Part shown: positions 26,861 to 36,535 of the stretch, in pieces
Layout of the letters: every line of letters starts with the position of its first letter
Numbering within the stretch: the stretch's first letter is position 1
From: Flavobacterium hydrophilum
GTDB taxonomy: Bacteria; Bacteroidota; Bacteroidia; Flavobacteriales; Flavobacteriaceae
NCBI RefSeq assembly: GCF_003202405.1
Contig: NZ_QJHL01000001.1
Coordinates: forward strand, 1,922,001-1,986,000
Length of the DNA stretch: 64,000 bases
Direction of reading: 5' to 3'
Position numbers and translations under genes: made by a program
The notes under the pieces: model-generated
Seen by the model: the letters and a program-made list of their open reading frames with translations, nothing else
Database searches by the model: none
Told to the model about the DNA's origin: nothing

Positions 26861-27880
26861 TTATTGAAGATTAATATTTAAACCAAAAAGACTTGTATTT
26901 GCTGCTAATGTATATTTAGAATACGAATAATTGAATTTTAATCGATTCATTTTTAATCCAAAACCTAAAGAAACTCCTGAAAAATTACGTTGCTCCTCAA
27001 TTCTTAATTCTTCTGCTCTTCGAAAATTATATCCTAATCTGATATTGAATGCTTTTTTAGGAAAAAGCTCTACTCCAAAAACCACATGTCGCAAAGCGTT
27101 ATTTACAAATGAAACTTTATCTTCTTCTGTTGATCCGTCAATATTACCTTCTCCACGTACAGGATTCGAAAAAGAAATATTCCACTGTTGCAAATTTTCT
27201 AAAGACAGATGCCATCTGATTGGCACATGATCTAATTCTTGTGAAACACCTGCTATAATCTCCAGAGGTAATTTTTCCTTAATCCCTGAATAAGTAGTAA
27301 ATTGAGTTCCAATATTTCGTATTGACAATGCCCAGTTTACATCATTCCTTTCATCAATGAACAAAAAACCTAAATCTATTGCTCCGCCTATAGAATTATA
27401 ACTTTCTAAAGTAGAAGTTATTAACTTAGCATTTGCTCCAACATGTATGTCTGTATACGGGATATTGTATGCATAACCTACCGAAAGAGCTCCTTCACTT
27501 CCTGTAAAATCTGATGTAGCCTGTCCATTTTCATCATACCCTTCAAAAGTACCATAATTTATGTAACTCATACCAGCATAAAATGTTTGTAAATGCCTGT
27601 CGTAAGTATAAGCATACGAAGCTGTTCCGTAAGTTGCTTCACCATAATAATTACCATAATTCATAGCCAAATGATTATCCATATCTGCATTTAATGTTGC
27701 CGGATTAAACATAACCTGATTAACATCTTCATCATAGATTGTAATTGCTTTTCCGCCCAACGCTGCCTGTCTTGGTGAACTTGTTAAATTCAAAAACTGA
27801 TAAGCATACCTCCCGCCTATTTGTCCAAAAGAGAAGGAAACATTTAAAAACAAAAAAAACAGAGTAATTTTTTTCAACAT
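26861..27880 (-). CDS. porQ: Type IX secretion system protein PorQ
   Basis: A 339-residue outer-membrane beta-barrel protein of the PorP/SprF-like group. Residues 1-19 are a signal peptide. The N-terminal GGRYAYQFLNLTSSPRQAALGGKA segment and FNPATLN are the family hallmarks, and the rest shows alternating barrel strands ending in a phenylalanine-rich C-terminal part. PorQ helps the T9SS attachment complex anchor CTD-bearing cargo at the cell surface, here probably gliding and secreted enzymes. Clearly identified by motif and by cmk nearby. Confidence 0.9.
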   Translation of the reverse strand: MLKKITLFFLFLNVSFSFGQIGGRYAYQFLNLTSSPRQAALGGKAITIYDEDVNQVMFNPATLNADMDNHLAMNYGNYYGEATYGTASYAYTYDRHLQTFYAGMSYINYGTFEGYDENGQATSDFTGSEGALSVGYAYNIPYTDIHVGANAKLITSTLESYNSIGGAIDLGFLFIDERNDVNWALSIRNIGTQFTTYSGIKEKLPLEIIAGVSQELDHVPIRWHLSLENLQQWNISFSNPVRGEGNIDGSTEEDKVSFVNNALRHVVFGVELFPKKAFNIRLGYNFRRAEELRIEEQRNFSGVSLGFGLKMNRLKFNYSYSKYTLAANTSLFGLNINLQ

Positions 27881-28037
27881 TTATGTTAAGGGCTTAATCT
27901 GCAATTAGAACGTAAATATGAAGATTAAATTATAATTCTGAAACATTTATATTTTAAAATATAACTTAAAATCCATATATATATTGTAAACTGCAGCAAA
28001 AGTACAAAAAAACAAATCGCAATAACAACTTAATTAT

Positions 28038-28071
28038 GAAACATTTATGAACTAGAAACATTTATGAACTA
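28038..28071. repeat. Perfect 17-bp tandem duplication
   Basis: Two back-to-back copies of GAAACATTTATGAACTA in the gap between porQ and the DoxX-type gene, 7 bases from that gene's stop codon. It may be a replication-slippage product and may alter the local transcript end. No function is evident. Confidence 0.7.
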
Positions 28072-28078
28072 ATAGTTT

Positions 28079-29179
28079 TTACAATTCAAGTTTATCAATA
28101 TCGTTATAATGCTCTTTTTGAATAATAGTTCCATTTTGAATAACCACAACGCTTGGATTTGCTCTTTCAATTGTTTTTAAAGCTATGGCATCACAAAAGT
28201 AAAAATCGACATTTAAACCATACTGCTTTTTAGTTTTTGCAATCAATTCATCTGCTGATGCAGTCATTGCAATTACTTTATATCCTTTAGATTTGGCATC
28301 AACATTTAATTTCTCTAACTTTTTAAGACCATCAGGATTTGACAAAGCTAAATCATACGTTACAAAAACTAATAATTTTGGCTCTTTCAATAGTTCGTCT
28401 TTATAATCAGAACCCTCTTTAGTCATTGTAAAATCATGGATTGGCGGTACATATCCTTCTGTAATCACTTTGTCTTTTCGATCAACGAACGTTGCTCCTT
28501 CAGGAATATTCAATAAATCTTTTTCCGTAAATTCTTTTTCTACACCATTCACTTTGTAAATAAAAATCATTTTTACAACAGATTTTGGTGCACCTTCCGG
28601 AATTTCCATTCCTTTCTCAATGTTAGTTCCTACTTTATATGGACGAAAATCTTTTAACGGATTATGATTCAATACCCAAACAGCCATAAATGCACATAAA
28701 ACAACACTTAAATAAATCGCAAAATTAGTTTGTGGAGTTGAAAATAAAGGTTTTATTAATTTTTGGTTGAAAAATAAAATCAAAATAAAGAATAGCAAAA
28801 CAACATCTTTTGTAAATGACTCCCAAGGGGTTAAATGCAAAGCGTCTCCAAAACAGCCACAATCTTTAACTACATTAAAGTAAGCCGAATAAAAAGTAAG
28901 AAAAGTAAAGAAAACGATTAAAAGCAATAAACTCCATATTGTTGCTTTTGCTTTATATCCGACCAGTAGCGCAACACCTAAAACCACTTCTAAAATCACT
29001 AAAAAAATTGCTAATCCTAAAGCTAATGGCTCTAAAAAAGGAATATTAAATACCGGTTCGCTAAAATACTCTGCTAATTTATAAGAAAAGCCGACAGGGT
29101 CGTTTAGTTTTATTAATCCGGAAATAATAAACAATACGCCAACAAAAAGGCGAGAAAACTGGGTAATACTATTTTTCAT
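28079..29179 (-). CDS. BT_3928-type DoxX/MauE-like membrane protein with thioredoxin-like tail
   Basis: A 366-residue inner-membrane protein. The N-terminal 150 residues contain four helices of the DoxX/MauE kind, with the redox-type cysteine pair DCGCFGD between helices. The C-terminal part (about 230-366) resembles a thioredoxin-like fold but lacks a clear CxxC. It belongs to a conserved Bacteroidota family of unknown role, probably linked to disulfide or envelope redox. The start is ATG 29179; the DUF1599 gene lies 27 bases upstream on the same strand. Confidence 0.8.
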   Translation of the reverse strand: MKNSITQFSRLFVGVLFIISGLIKLNDPVGFSYKLAEYFSEPVFNIPFLEPLALGLAIFLVILEVVLGVALLVGYKAKATIWSLLLLIVFFTFLTFYSAYFNVVKDCGCFGDALHLTPWESFTKDVVLLFFILILFFNQKLIKPLFSTPQTNFAIYLSVVLCAFMAVWVLNHNPLKDFRPYKVGTNIEKGMEIPEGAPKSVVKMIFIYKVNGVEKEFTEKDLLNIPEGATFVDRKDKVITEGYVPPIHDFTMTKEGSDYKDELLKEPKLLVFVTYDLALSNPDGLKKLEKLNVDAKSKGYKVIAMTASADELIAKTKKQYGLNVDFYFCDAIALKTIERANPSVVVIQNGTIIQKEHYNDIDKLEL

Positions 29180-29206
29180 TTTTAGAATTTGGGATTTATT
29201 TGAAAT

Positions 29207-29755
29207 CTATTGTTTTGGTGTAAGGGGATCTAAAATTAATGCAAAAACAGCATAATTAATCATGTCCTGATAATTAGCATCGATCCCTTCAGAAACCAGA
29301 GTTTTACCTTTATTATCTTCAATTTGCTTTACTCGAAGTAATTTCTGCAAAATCAAATCTGTTAACGAACTTACACGCATATCGCGCCAGGCTTCTCCGT
29401 AATCGTGGTTTTTGGCCTCCATTAATTCTTTGGTTAATTTAATTTTAGCATCATATAATTCGGTTGCTTTTGTAACATCCAAATCGGGCTGATCCGCAAT
29501 CCCTAATTCCAATTGAATCAATGCCATAATGGAGTAATTGATGATTCCGATAAATTCGCCTTTTTCATCTTCATCAACTTTTCGGATTTCATTTTCCTGT
29601 AAGCTTCTGATCCTTTGGGCTTTTATAAAAATCTGATCTGTTAACGAAGGCAGTCTTAAAATTCGCCAGGCACTACCATAATCTTTCATTTTATTGATAA
29701 ACAAAGTGCGACAAACTGTAATTACATTATCAAATTCAAGGGAAGTATTCTTCAT
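29207..29755 (-). CDS. DUF1599 protein with an internal repeat
   Basis: A 182-residue cytoplasmic protein of the DUF1599 family, also called nucleotide modification associated domain 1. It has two copies of one module: MKDYGSAWRILRLPSLTDQI near residue 18 and HDYGEAWRDMRVSSLTDLI near residue 117. The second is followed by INYAVFALIL just as the first is by INYSIMALIQL. Function unproven. It is divergent from folP. Confidence 0.8.
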   Translation of the reverse strand: MKNTSLEFDNVITVCRTLFINKMKDYGSAWRILRLPSLTDQIFIKAQRIRSLQENEIRKVDEDEKGEFIGIINYSIMALIQLELGIADQPDLDVTKATELYDAKIKLTKELMEAKNHDYGEAWRDMRVSSLTDLILQKLLRVKQIEDNKGKTLVSEGIDANYQDMINYAVFALILDPLTPKQ

Positions 29756-29907
29756 TTATTGCTGTATATTTGCTAAAATTTGTTCAAAAATAAGGATTAA
29801 ATTAAATAGTTTCAAGTTTCAGGTTTTCTTTGTTTCAAGTTTTTTCCAAACAAATTGTTAATCCCGCAACCTGAGTCTTAAAACCGAAAAAATAAAACTC
29901 AAACAAA

Positions 29908-30732
29908 ATGTTTATTAACTGTAAAGGTAGTTTGATCGATTTAACAATTCCTAAAGTAATGGGAATTCTAAATGTAACGCCAAATTCTTTTTTTGACGGC
30001 GGAAAATATAAAAACGAAACTGAGATTGTTTCCCAAGTTGAAAAAATGCTTACTGAGGGTGCTGATTTTATTGATATTGGTGCCTATTCAAGTAAACCCA
30101 GTGCTGAGTTTGTTTCGGAACAAGAAGAAATTGAACGAATTGTTCCGGTAATCGAATTAATTATGAAGCATTTTCCGGAAACGTTATTATCTATTGATAC
30201 TTTTAGGTCTGAAGTCGCAAAAGCTAGTATAGAAAATGGTGCAGCAATTATAAATGATATTGCAGCAGCAGAACTAGACGATAAAATGTTTGAAGTTATT
30301 GCAAAATATAATGTTCCTTATATAATGATGCACATGCGCGGCAACCCGCAAACAATGCAGAGCCTGACACAATACGATGATATTATAAAAGAAATGCTTT
30401 TTTACTTCTCTGAAAAAGTAACAAAAGCCAGAAGTCTGGGAATTAATGATTTAATTATAGATCCGGGTTTTGGATTTGCTAAAACTATAGATCAGAATTT
30501 TGAGGTAATGCAGAAAATGGAACTTTTTAATCTTTTAGAATTGCCAGTTTTAGCAGGAATTTCAAGAAAATCAATGATTTACAAAACACTTAGCATCACT
30601 GCAGCGGAAGCTTTAAACGGAACTACTTTCCTGAATACAATTGCTTTGACAAAAGGTGCTAAAATTCTTCGTGTCCACGATGTTAAGGAAGCGGTGGAAT
30701 GTATTACTTTGTTTAATAAAATAAGCCAGTAA
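29908..30732 (+). CDS. folP: Dihydropteroate synthase
   Basis: A 274-residue TIM-barrel enzyme of folate synthesis that joins p-aminobenzoate to the pterin pyrophosphate; target of sulfonamides. Signatures are MGILNVTPNSFFDGG near residues 18-32, IDIGAYSSKPSA near 57-68, and DPGFGFAKT near 190. GISRKSMI near 220 completes the active site. The length is usual. A small lipoprotein gene follows 2 bases later. Confidence 0.95.
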   Translation: MFINCKGSLIDLTIPKVMGILNVTPNSFFDGGKYKNETEIVSQVEKMLTEGADFIDIGAYSSKPSAEFVSEQEEIERIVPVIELIMKHFPETLLSIDTFRSEVAKASIENGAAIINDIAAAELDDKMFEVIAKYNVPYIMMHMRGNPQTMQSLTQYDDIIKEMLFYFSEKVTKARSLGINDLIIDPGFGFAKTIDQNFEVMQKMELFNLLELPVLAGISRKSMIYKTLSITAAEALNGTTFLNTIALTKGAKILRVHDVKEAVECITLFNKISQ

Positions 30733-30734
30733 AT

Positions 30735-31361
30735 ATGAAATACATTGTATTATTGCTTGTATGCTTTATGTTTTCATGTGAGACAAAAAAAGATGTCCAG
30801 CTATCAAAAGCAAACATCTCAATTGTAAAAGACGTTCAGGATCATTCTCCAATTTATATATTTTTTAAAACTGAAGGAAAAGATACAATAGCGGAAGTAA
30901 ACCGAAAAAACAGTATTATTTCGACCAATTGGATTTTCAATATTGATAAACGCCTGCCTCTAAAATTAGTAATTCCTGAAGTTATAAAACTACAAGAGAA
31001 AAAACGTGGAGACAGTGCTCATAAAAACGAAAAGGCGCAGAATTATTATTCTTACGCCGATTCTATTGGAAAGAATTTAGCTTTTTTACCTTTCACTAAA
31101 GTGTATTATAAAATGAATAAGCCTAAATTTGGCATATTGATTTATTTCACAAAAATGAATTCAATATTGGTTAATGGCATTTTCGTTGAAAAATCCAATT
31201 TACAAAATTATTTAACTAATCTGGACAGTGATAAACCTAACAAATTCATATTTTCATTTAATCCAAACATGAGTTTCGAAAATTATATTCAAAACAAAAT
31301 ACTAATCGCTAGCTTAAAATTCCCTGATTATAGTTTAAAAAATGAGGAGTTTATTTTTTAA
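30735..31361 (+). CDS. Hypothetical lipoprotein downstream of folP
   Basis: A 208-residue predicted lipoprotein, lipobox MFSC with Cys15. The mature part has no recognised domain. It begins 2 bases after the folP stop, so it is in operon with it, and it converges on the M48 gene. In many relatives a diadenylate cyclase gene occupies this neighbourhood, so the arrangement here is different. Function unknown. Confidence 0.6.
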   Translation: MKYIVLLLVCFMFSCETKKDVQLSKANISIVKDVQDHSPIYIFFKTEGKDTIAEVNRKNSIISTNWIFNIDKRLPLKLVIPEVIKLQEKKRGDSAHKNEKAQNYYSYADSIGKNLAFLPFTKVYYKMNKPKFGILIYFTKMNSILVNGIFVEKSNLQNYLTNLDSDKPNKFIFSFNPNMSFENYIQNKILIASLKFPDYSLKNEEFIF

Positions 31362-31362
31362 A

Positions 31363-32178
31363 TTAAATTCTAATAACCCCAACTTTCGCAGCTGTTTCCC
31401 TTGCCTGGGGAATTAAAGATTTCAGGTTGGCAATTCTGGTAGCATCTGAAGGGTGTGTACTTAAGAACTCAGGCGTCCCCGAGCCTCCTGATTTAGCTGA
31501 CATTCTGGTCCAGAAAGCAATTGAATCATCAGGATTATAGCCTGCAATTGCCATAAGCGTCAAACCAATTTTATCAGCTTCACTTTCATGACTTCTGCTA
31601 AAAGGAAGCATCACTCCTACCTCTGATCCCAAACCATAATATTGTTGCCACATAGCCTGTTTTTCTGCACTTTGGCTTCCGGTCGCAACTGCAACACCTA
31701 CAGCACCTAATTGCTGCAATTGAGATGCACTCATTCTTTGAGCACCATGATTTGCCAAAGCATGTGAAACTTCATGTCCCATCACTGTAGCTAATCCTGA
31801 TTCGTTTTGTGTAATAGGCAGAATACCTGAATAGACTACAATTTTCCCTCCGGGCAAGCACCATGCATTGACTTCTTTATTTTCTACTAACTTATATTCC
31901 CAACGATAATCTTTGAGATACTGTGTTTGCCCCAGGTAAGTTAAGTATTTTTCTGCAGCTGCTTTTATTCTGGCTCCTACATTGCTTACTAATTTAGCAT
32001 CAGCTGTTCCCGTTATTACTTTATTTTCCTTAAGAAATGTGTCATATTGTTGAAAGGAAGAGGGAAATAATTCACTGTTAGAAACAAAATTAAGGTCTTT
32101 TTTTCCTGTTACAGGATTTGTGGCACAAGAGTAAACTATAAGTGTTACAAAGGCAGTTATAAATAAATATTTTTTCAT
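31363..32178 (-). CDS. M48 family metallopeptidase lipoprotein
   Basis: A 271-residue zinc protease of the LoiP/BepA kind. Residues 1-18 include a lipobox (VYSC, Cys18), followed by ATNPVTGKKDLNF, a typical start for this family. The zinc motif HEVSH lies in VMGHEVSHALANHG near residue 133, and the third ligand is in SHESEADKIG near 197. It likely degrades or quality-controls envelope proteins at the outer membrane. It appears monocistronic. Confidence 0.9.
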   Translation of the reverse strand: MKKYLFITAFVTLIVYSCATNPVTGKKDLNFVSNSELFPSSFQQYDTFLKENKVITGTADAKLVSNVGARIKAAAEKYLTYLGQTQYLKDYRWEYKLVENKEVNAWCLPGGKIVVYSGILPITQNESGLATVMGHEVSHALANHGAQRMSASQLQQLGAVGVAVATGSQSAEKQAMWQQYYGLGSEVGVMLPFSRSHESEADKIGLTLMAIAGYNPDDSIAFWTRMSAKSGGSGTPEFLSTHPSDATRIANLKSLIPQARETAAKVGVIRI

Positions 32179-32454
32179 GATCTTATGTTTTTTTTGAGTA
32201 CTGTAAATTTATCAAAATTCTATTTTGTAGTCTTATATAATTTATTTCGAAAATAGCATAATTTTAATTTTTTGTTCAAAATATTAAAACTTAATTATTA
32301 ATAATTTTATTTAACTAATTTGTCATTTTTTTTTACATAAAAAGAACATTTTAAATCTATTTAATGCTAAATTTAAATGCTCAAAAAAAACAAAAACAAA
32401 ACAGCAACAAACAGATTTACAATACAATAAGTTTTATTATCGTAATTTATCCGC

Positions 32455-34653
32455 ATGACAGCTAATTTTAAATGTCTTTTTATCTTTCTTTTTTTTATGC
32501 TAACAATTTCTTTGTTCGCACAGATTGATGGAAATAATAAAAAAACATTCTCAGCTGTAAAAAAATCACCCGAAGCTGAAGAGAAAAAAGTGGTTACATC
32601 TTATTATAATTTATTTAATAAGGGTGAGGAAAAAAAAGCACTAAAAAATGCAAAAGCATTTTTAAAAAAAGCGAGATACCCTTCTAATAAAGCCAGTCTT
32701 AACTTATTACAAGCTTACTATTATAATAAAAGAGCACTTTTAGATTCATCTATCTACTATACAGATCAAGCCTTAAAATACAATACGAAAATAGCTAATG
32801 ACTCTTTAAAAAACAGACTTCTTTCTTTAGGGCATAATCTAATGGGGCTGAACTACAAAAAGAAAGGATTATTTGAGGCAAGCAAAAAGTGGCATTTAAA
32901 AGGCCTGGTAACTTCTCAAAAACATAAAGAAACCAATTTATATTATACACATTTACATGGATTAGCTGGTATTTATAAGTCTTTAGGAGATAATACCAAT
33001 GCTTTGAAATCATATAAAGAGTGTTTAGAATATAAAAAAGATGATGAAATACGCTTAGGAAGTTATATCAATCTGGGTGATATTTATTCAGATTCAAAGG
33101 ATTATGAAAAAGGCAATTACTATTATAATCTGGGCAAACAACTGAGTGAAAAAACAAATAATCAACAGGCCAGAGCTGTAATTGCACTTAGTATTGGAAC
33201 AAATTATCAATTACAACAAAAAATAACTGATGCCTTAAAAATGTATGAGGAAGTTGTTACCATTGCGGATAAAAACGAATTAAACCAGATTGCTCTAATT
33301 GCACGCGGTAATATTGGGGATGCTTATATCGACTTAAAGAACTACAAGGATGCTAAATTGATTTTTTCTGATGCCCTGCAAAAAGCTATTGATTTTGGTT
33401 ATTTAGACAATCAGGTTTATTTTTATGATGAATTAAAGAAAATTGCAGTTTTACAGGAAGATTATAAAAGTGCTTTTGAACATCTGACAAAATCTGCCAA
33501 AGTAAAAGATTCTGTAAATAAAATACAGAAAATAAAAGAAATTAATGAATTGGAGATCAAATATAAAACAGCACAGAAAGAAAAAGAAATTAGATTTCTG
33601 CAATTTGATAACACAACCAAGAAATTAGAACTTGAAAAACAACAAGAAGCTATTGAGAATATGAATCTTCAGGAAGAAATTTCTCAAAAGATAACTGAAA
33701 ATACTATCTTATTTTTTCAGAATTCATCACAAAAAAAACTAAGCGAAATATCTTTGCTGAAAAAGGATCAACAACTAAAATTATTGCAAATAGAGCAGGA
33801 AAAAGAAACCAAACTGCTGACCATTTTTGGTTTTCTGATTGTTTTAATTCCTATAATCGGACTATTGCTTCAATATTACAAACGACTTAAAACACAGCGA
33901 TTGTTAAATATCCAACAGGCTGAAATAAGTACCCAGAATATAAATAATCTTTTAAAAGATCAGGAGTTAAAATTAATCAAAGCATCAATCAGCGGACAGG
34001 ATAAGGAAAGGCAGCGTATTTCTCAGGAGTTACATGACAGTATTGGTGGAAATCTGGCAGCAATAAAACTTCAATTGAATCATTTGGTAATTTCCAATTC
34101 TCCAAAGATTAAAAATCTTACTGCTCTGTTAGATGAAACTTATCAGCAGGTTAGAAATTTATCCCATACCTTGATTCCGAAGAAATTTACACATCACAAA
34201 TTTTGTGAAGTTTTAGAGTCCTATTTTAATAATATTGGCGAAGCGAGTACTATTAAAACCGATTTTAATGTATATCCAAAAAAAGAAATTGATGCTTTAA
34301 ATGAAGAACTCCAAATTGAAATTTTTAAAATAATCCAGGAACTTCTAACCAATACAATAAAACATGCAAAAGCCTCAAAAATGGATTTGCAACTTAACCT
34401 TGTTGAAAATGTCCTTAATGTTTTATTTGAAGATAATGGCATTGGTTTTAATCCTGAAAATTACAAACCCGGAATTGGTTTTATTAATTTAGAAAACCGA
34501 ATAGCGAAACTAAATGGCACTTTTGTAATGGATTCTAAGCTAAAAAGAGGCACGATTGCCAATATTGAAATTCCAGTTTTATCCAATGTTGAAAATGAAA
34601 TAACAAAGGGAATTAACGTTAAAAGACAACTTGATAATCTAACCAAACTATAA
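32455..34653 (+). CDS. Tetratricopeptide sensor histidine kinase
   Basis: A 732-residue membrane kinase. Residues 1-23 form a signal peptide (LFAQ), residues about 50-350 hold TPR-type repeats in the periplasm, then comes a coiled coil (about 360-450), one membrane helix near 458-475, a HisKA_3 domain with phospho-acceptor ELHDSIGG (His near 527), and the HATPase domain with the N box (ELLTNTIKHAKAS) and G1 box (FEDNGIGF). It is the usual flavobacterial partner for a NarL-type regulator, which follows after 14 bases. The signal is unknown. Confidence 0.9.
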   Translation: MTANFKCLFIFLFFMLTISLFAQIDGNNKKTFSAVKKSPEAEEKKVVTSYYNLFNKGEEKKALKNAKAFLKKARYPSNKASLNLLQAYYYNKRALLDSSIYYTDQALKYNTKIANDSLKNRLLSLGHNLMGLNYKKKGLFEASKKWHLKGLVTSQKHKETNLYYTHLHGLAGIYKSLGDNTNALKSYKECLEYKKDDEIRLGSYINLGDIYSDSKDYEKGNYYYNLGKQLSEKTNNQQARAVIALSIGTNYQLQQKITDALKMYEEVVTIADKNELNQIALIARGNIGDAYIDLKNYKDAKLIFSDALQKAIDFGYLDNQVYFYDELKKIAVLQEDYKSAFEHLTKSAKVKDSVNKIQKIKEINELEIKYKTAQKEKEIRFLQFDNTTKKLELEKQQEAIENMNLQEEISQKITENTILFFQNSSQKKLSEISLLKKDQQLKLLQIEQEKETKLLTIFGFLIVLIPIIGLLLQYYKRLKTQRLLNIQQAEISTQNINNLLKDQELKLIKASISGQDKERQRISQELHDSIGGNLAAIKLQLNHLVISNSPKIKNLTALLDETYQQVRNLSHTLIPKKFTHHKFCEVLESYFNNIGEASTIKTDFNVYPKKEIDALNEELQIEIFKIIQELLTNTIKHAKASKMDLQLNLVENVLNVLFEDNGIGFNPENYKPGIGFINLENRIAKLNGTFVMDSKLKRGTIANIEIPVLSNVENEITKGINVKRQLDNLTKL

Positions 34654-34667
34654 CCTCAAATTAATAA

Positions 34668-35309
34668 ATGGAAAAATTAAAACTTATTATTGCAGATGAC
34701 CATACCATGTTTCTACAAGGAATTGTTTCTCTTATTGAACATGAATCCGGGATAAAAATAATTGGCAAGGCAGTAAACGGTATTGAAGTTTTGAATATTT
34801 TAAAAATTCAAAGTGCAGACATGGTAATTCTGGATATTAGTATGCCTGAAATGGATGGAATTGAATTAAGCAAAATATTAAAAAAAGAATATCCCTTTAT
34901 AAAAATTATAATTGTTAGCACACACAGTAATGCAAAAATAATTTCAAGATTAATCAGGATTGGAGTAAACGGTTATTTGCTTAAAAATGCAGAAAAAGCA
35001 GAATTGCTGGAAGCAATCTATAGTGTTGCAATTGGTAAAAATTATTTTTCTGAAGAAGTAGAAGAACAATATCAAAACAACAGCCTGAAGATTGAAAAGC
35101 AAATATCCAACATAACTGAATTAAGCTCACGCGAAAAAGAAATTCTGATTTTGATAGCTCAAGAATACAACACAGCCGAAATAGCAGAAAAAACTTTTAT
35201 CAGTTTTAATACAGTTAATACGCATCGCCGTAATTTATTATCAAAACTAAATGCTAAAAATACAGCCGGGCTGGTAAAATATGCTGTTGAAAATGGACTG
35301 GTTGATTAA
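34668..35309 (+). CDS. NarL/LuxR-family response regulator
   Basis: A 213-residue regulator. The receiver has the acidic pair at Asp10-Asp11, the phospho-acceptor in ILDISMP (Asp56) and the conserved lysine in LLKNA near residue 105. The LuxR HTH is at about 148-205 (LSSREKEILILIA and TVNTHRRNLLSKL). It forms a two-component system with the upstream kinase. It is the only regulator gene beside the minus-strand island that starts at 35344, on the opposite strand, and could be the activator of its shared promoters, but that is inference. Confidence 0.92.
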   Translation: MEKLKLIIADDHTMFLQGIVSLIEHESGIKIIGKAVNGIEVLNILKIQSADMVILDISMPEMDGIELSKILKKEYPFIKIIIVSTHSNAKIISRLIRIGVNGYLLKNAEKAELLEAIYSVAIGKNYFSEEVEEQYQNNSLKIEKQISNITELSSREKEILILIAQEYNTAEIAEKTFISFNTVNTHRRNLLSKLNAKNTAGLVKYAVENGLVD

Positions 35310-35343
35310 TTTTTCTATTCATTAAAAACTTTATTAGGCCAAC

Positions 35344-35898
35344 TTATACTCCTTCATAATTCCCGGTTGGCTGTAATAAAAGTCCTGACCAGGATTCTTT
35401 TTGGAGTACATCGGCAATATTTTTAGAAATAACTATAAATCCCGCACCATATAGTGTACGAAAAAAAGATAAATTCCCTGTTTTTTGCTCATCTATCACA
35501 ATAGTTCCCGTAAAATAGGGTTTTCCAAAACGAAAGCGATACTGCGAACCTTCTAGTTTTATAGCATCAATACAACCAATAACATTTATTGCAGAATAAC
35601 CCAACACGTCTTCACCTGTCACATTGTTATGCAATAAAACCAGATAAGTATCCATATTGTCAATACCAAGATTGACTAAAAAAGCGATTAAGCAATTTGA
35701 CATGACAGGTACAGTTGAATCAAAAAAGTCGGGTAAATTGTTGCCATTTTTAGAGTCAATCATTAAGGTTTGAGGTTTCAGTGACACCGAAAACTTGTGA
35801 CCGTCAATCCAGCTTAGTGCTCCCGTATCTGCAGTATGTCCAACAAGCTGTACCCTATTTTGATGCTCAAAAAAATTTTGTCTTAGGAAGTAAAACAT
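35344..35898 (-). CDS. Imm11-like (MXAN_0049/DUF1629-type) protein A
   Basis: A 184-residue protein without signal peptide. The order of motifs (N-terminal strand, a middle stretch of 'LVNLGIDNMDTYLVLLHNNVTGE', and a C-terminal strand with 'LFR/FFRT...IVISKNIADVL') fits immunity protein family 11, and it resembles the next gene, 6 bases upstream. The middle 'NLGIDNMDTY' parallels 'DLGIDNINYF' in that neighbour, so the two are paralogues. Immunity proteins of this family guard against polymorphic toxins; no toxin gene is adjacent. The assignment is by eye and moderately sure. Confidence 0.55.
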   Translation of the reverse strand: MFYFLRQNFFEHQNRVQLVGHTADTGALSWIDGHKFSVSLKPQTLMIDSKNGNNLPDFFDSTVPVMSNCLIAFLVNLGIDNMDTYLVLLHNNVTGEDVLGYSAINVIGCIDAIKLEGSQYRFRFGKPYFTGTIVIDEQKTGNLSFFRTLYGAGFIVISKNIADVLQKESWSGLLLQPTGNYEGV

Positions 35899-35904
35899 AA
35901 TGTG

Positions 35905-36450
35905 TTATAAACTAATGTAGTCTTTTAGCCTTGTGATAGATATTCCCTGCAGTCCGGCCTCTTCAATGCCTTCTTTTATATAGGTGTCAATTATTATTAA
36001 TCGGGGACTTTCATATAAACGAAATAATTGTCCATCTGCGAGATCTGAATCAATAACAGGATTTTTTATCATGCGCCTTCCTGAAGGGTTGATTTCAATG
36101 CCACTTTTAAGACATTTTATCAATCCAGATATTATACCCAGATAATAATGAGCCACAACTTCTCCTGATTCTTCATCGAAAAGCTCTACTGGGAAGTAAT
36201 TGATATTATCGATTCCTAAATCATCAAGTTTATTTTTTAATCTTTTCGAAAACAGAGGAATGTCGGCAGTCATCATGTCCGGATAGACTACTTCTGATTC
36301 ATCCTGAATGGTTACAGGCAAACGAATAGGAAGATCGAATGAATACTCTTTTCCCATAACCACTTCAATCATATCTATTTGCTCTGGTAATTCTCCAATA
36401 TAGGGTATATCCGGATTTCCAGCTACTTCATCAAGTATGTAATATTCCAT
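35905..36450 (-). CDS. Imm11-like (MXAN_0049/DUF1629-type) protein B
   Basis: A 181-residue cytoplasmic protein. It starts MEYYILDE, typical of this family, and contains KNKLDDLGIDNINYFPVEL near residue 92, then a long C-terminal stretch with GQLFRLYESPRLIIIDTYIKEGIEEAGLQGI, the conserved Imm11 tail. It sits directly upstream of its paralogue and behind a weaker copy of the island promoter at 36536-36579. The toxin it would neutralise is unknown. Confidence 0.65.
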   Translation of the reverse strand: MEYYILDEVAGNPDIPYIGELPEQIDMIEVVMGKEYSFDLPIRLPVTIQDESEVVYPDMMTADIPLFSKRLKNKLDDLGIDNINYFPVELFDEESGEVVAHYYLGIISGLIKCLKSGIEINPSGRRMIKNPVIDSDLADGQLFRLYESPRLIIIDTYIKEGIEEAGLQGISITRLKDYISL

Positions 36451-36535
36451 TTTTTACGAATTATAATCTATGGTTACATTATTTATTAATTTCCAATATT
36501 GAGTTCTCTGATCTATTGGGACATTGAGCGTTATG

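Noticed and set aside
29765..29772. TATATTTG box on the plus strand before folP
   Set aside because: It lies 136 bases from folP, within reach, but no -33 element supports it; chance is likely in AT-rich DNA.
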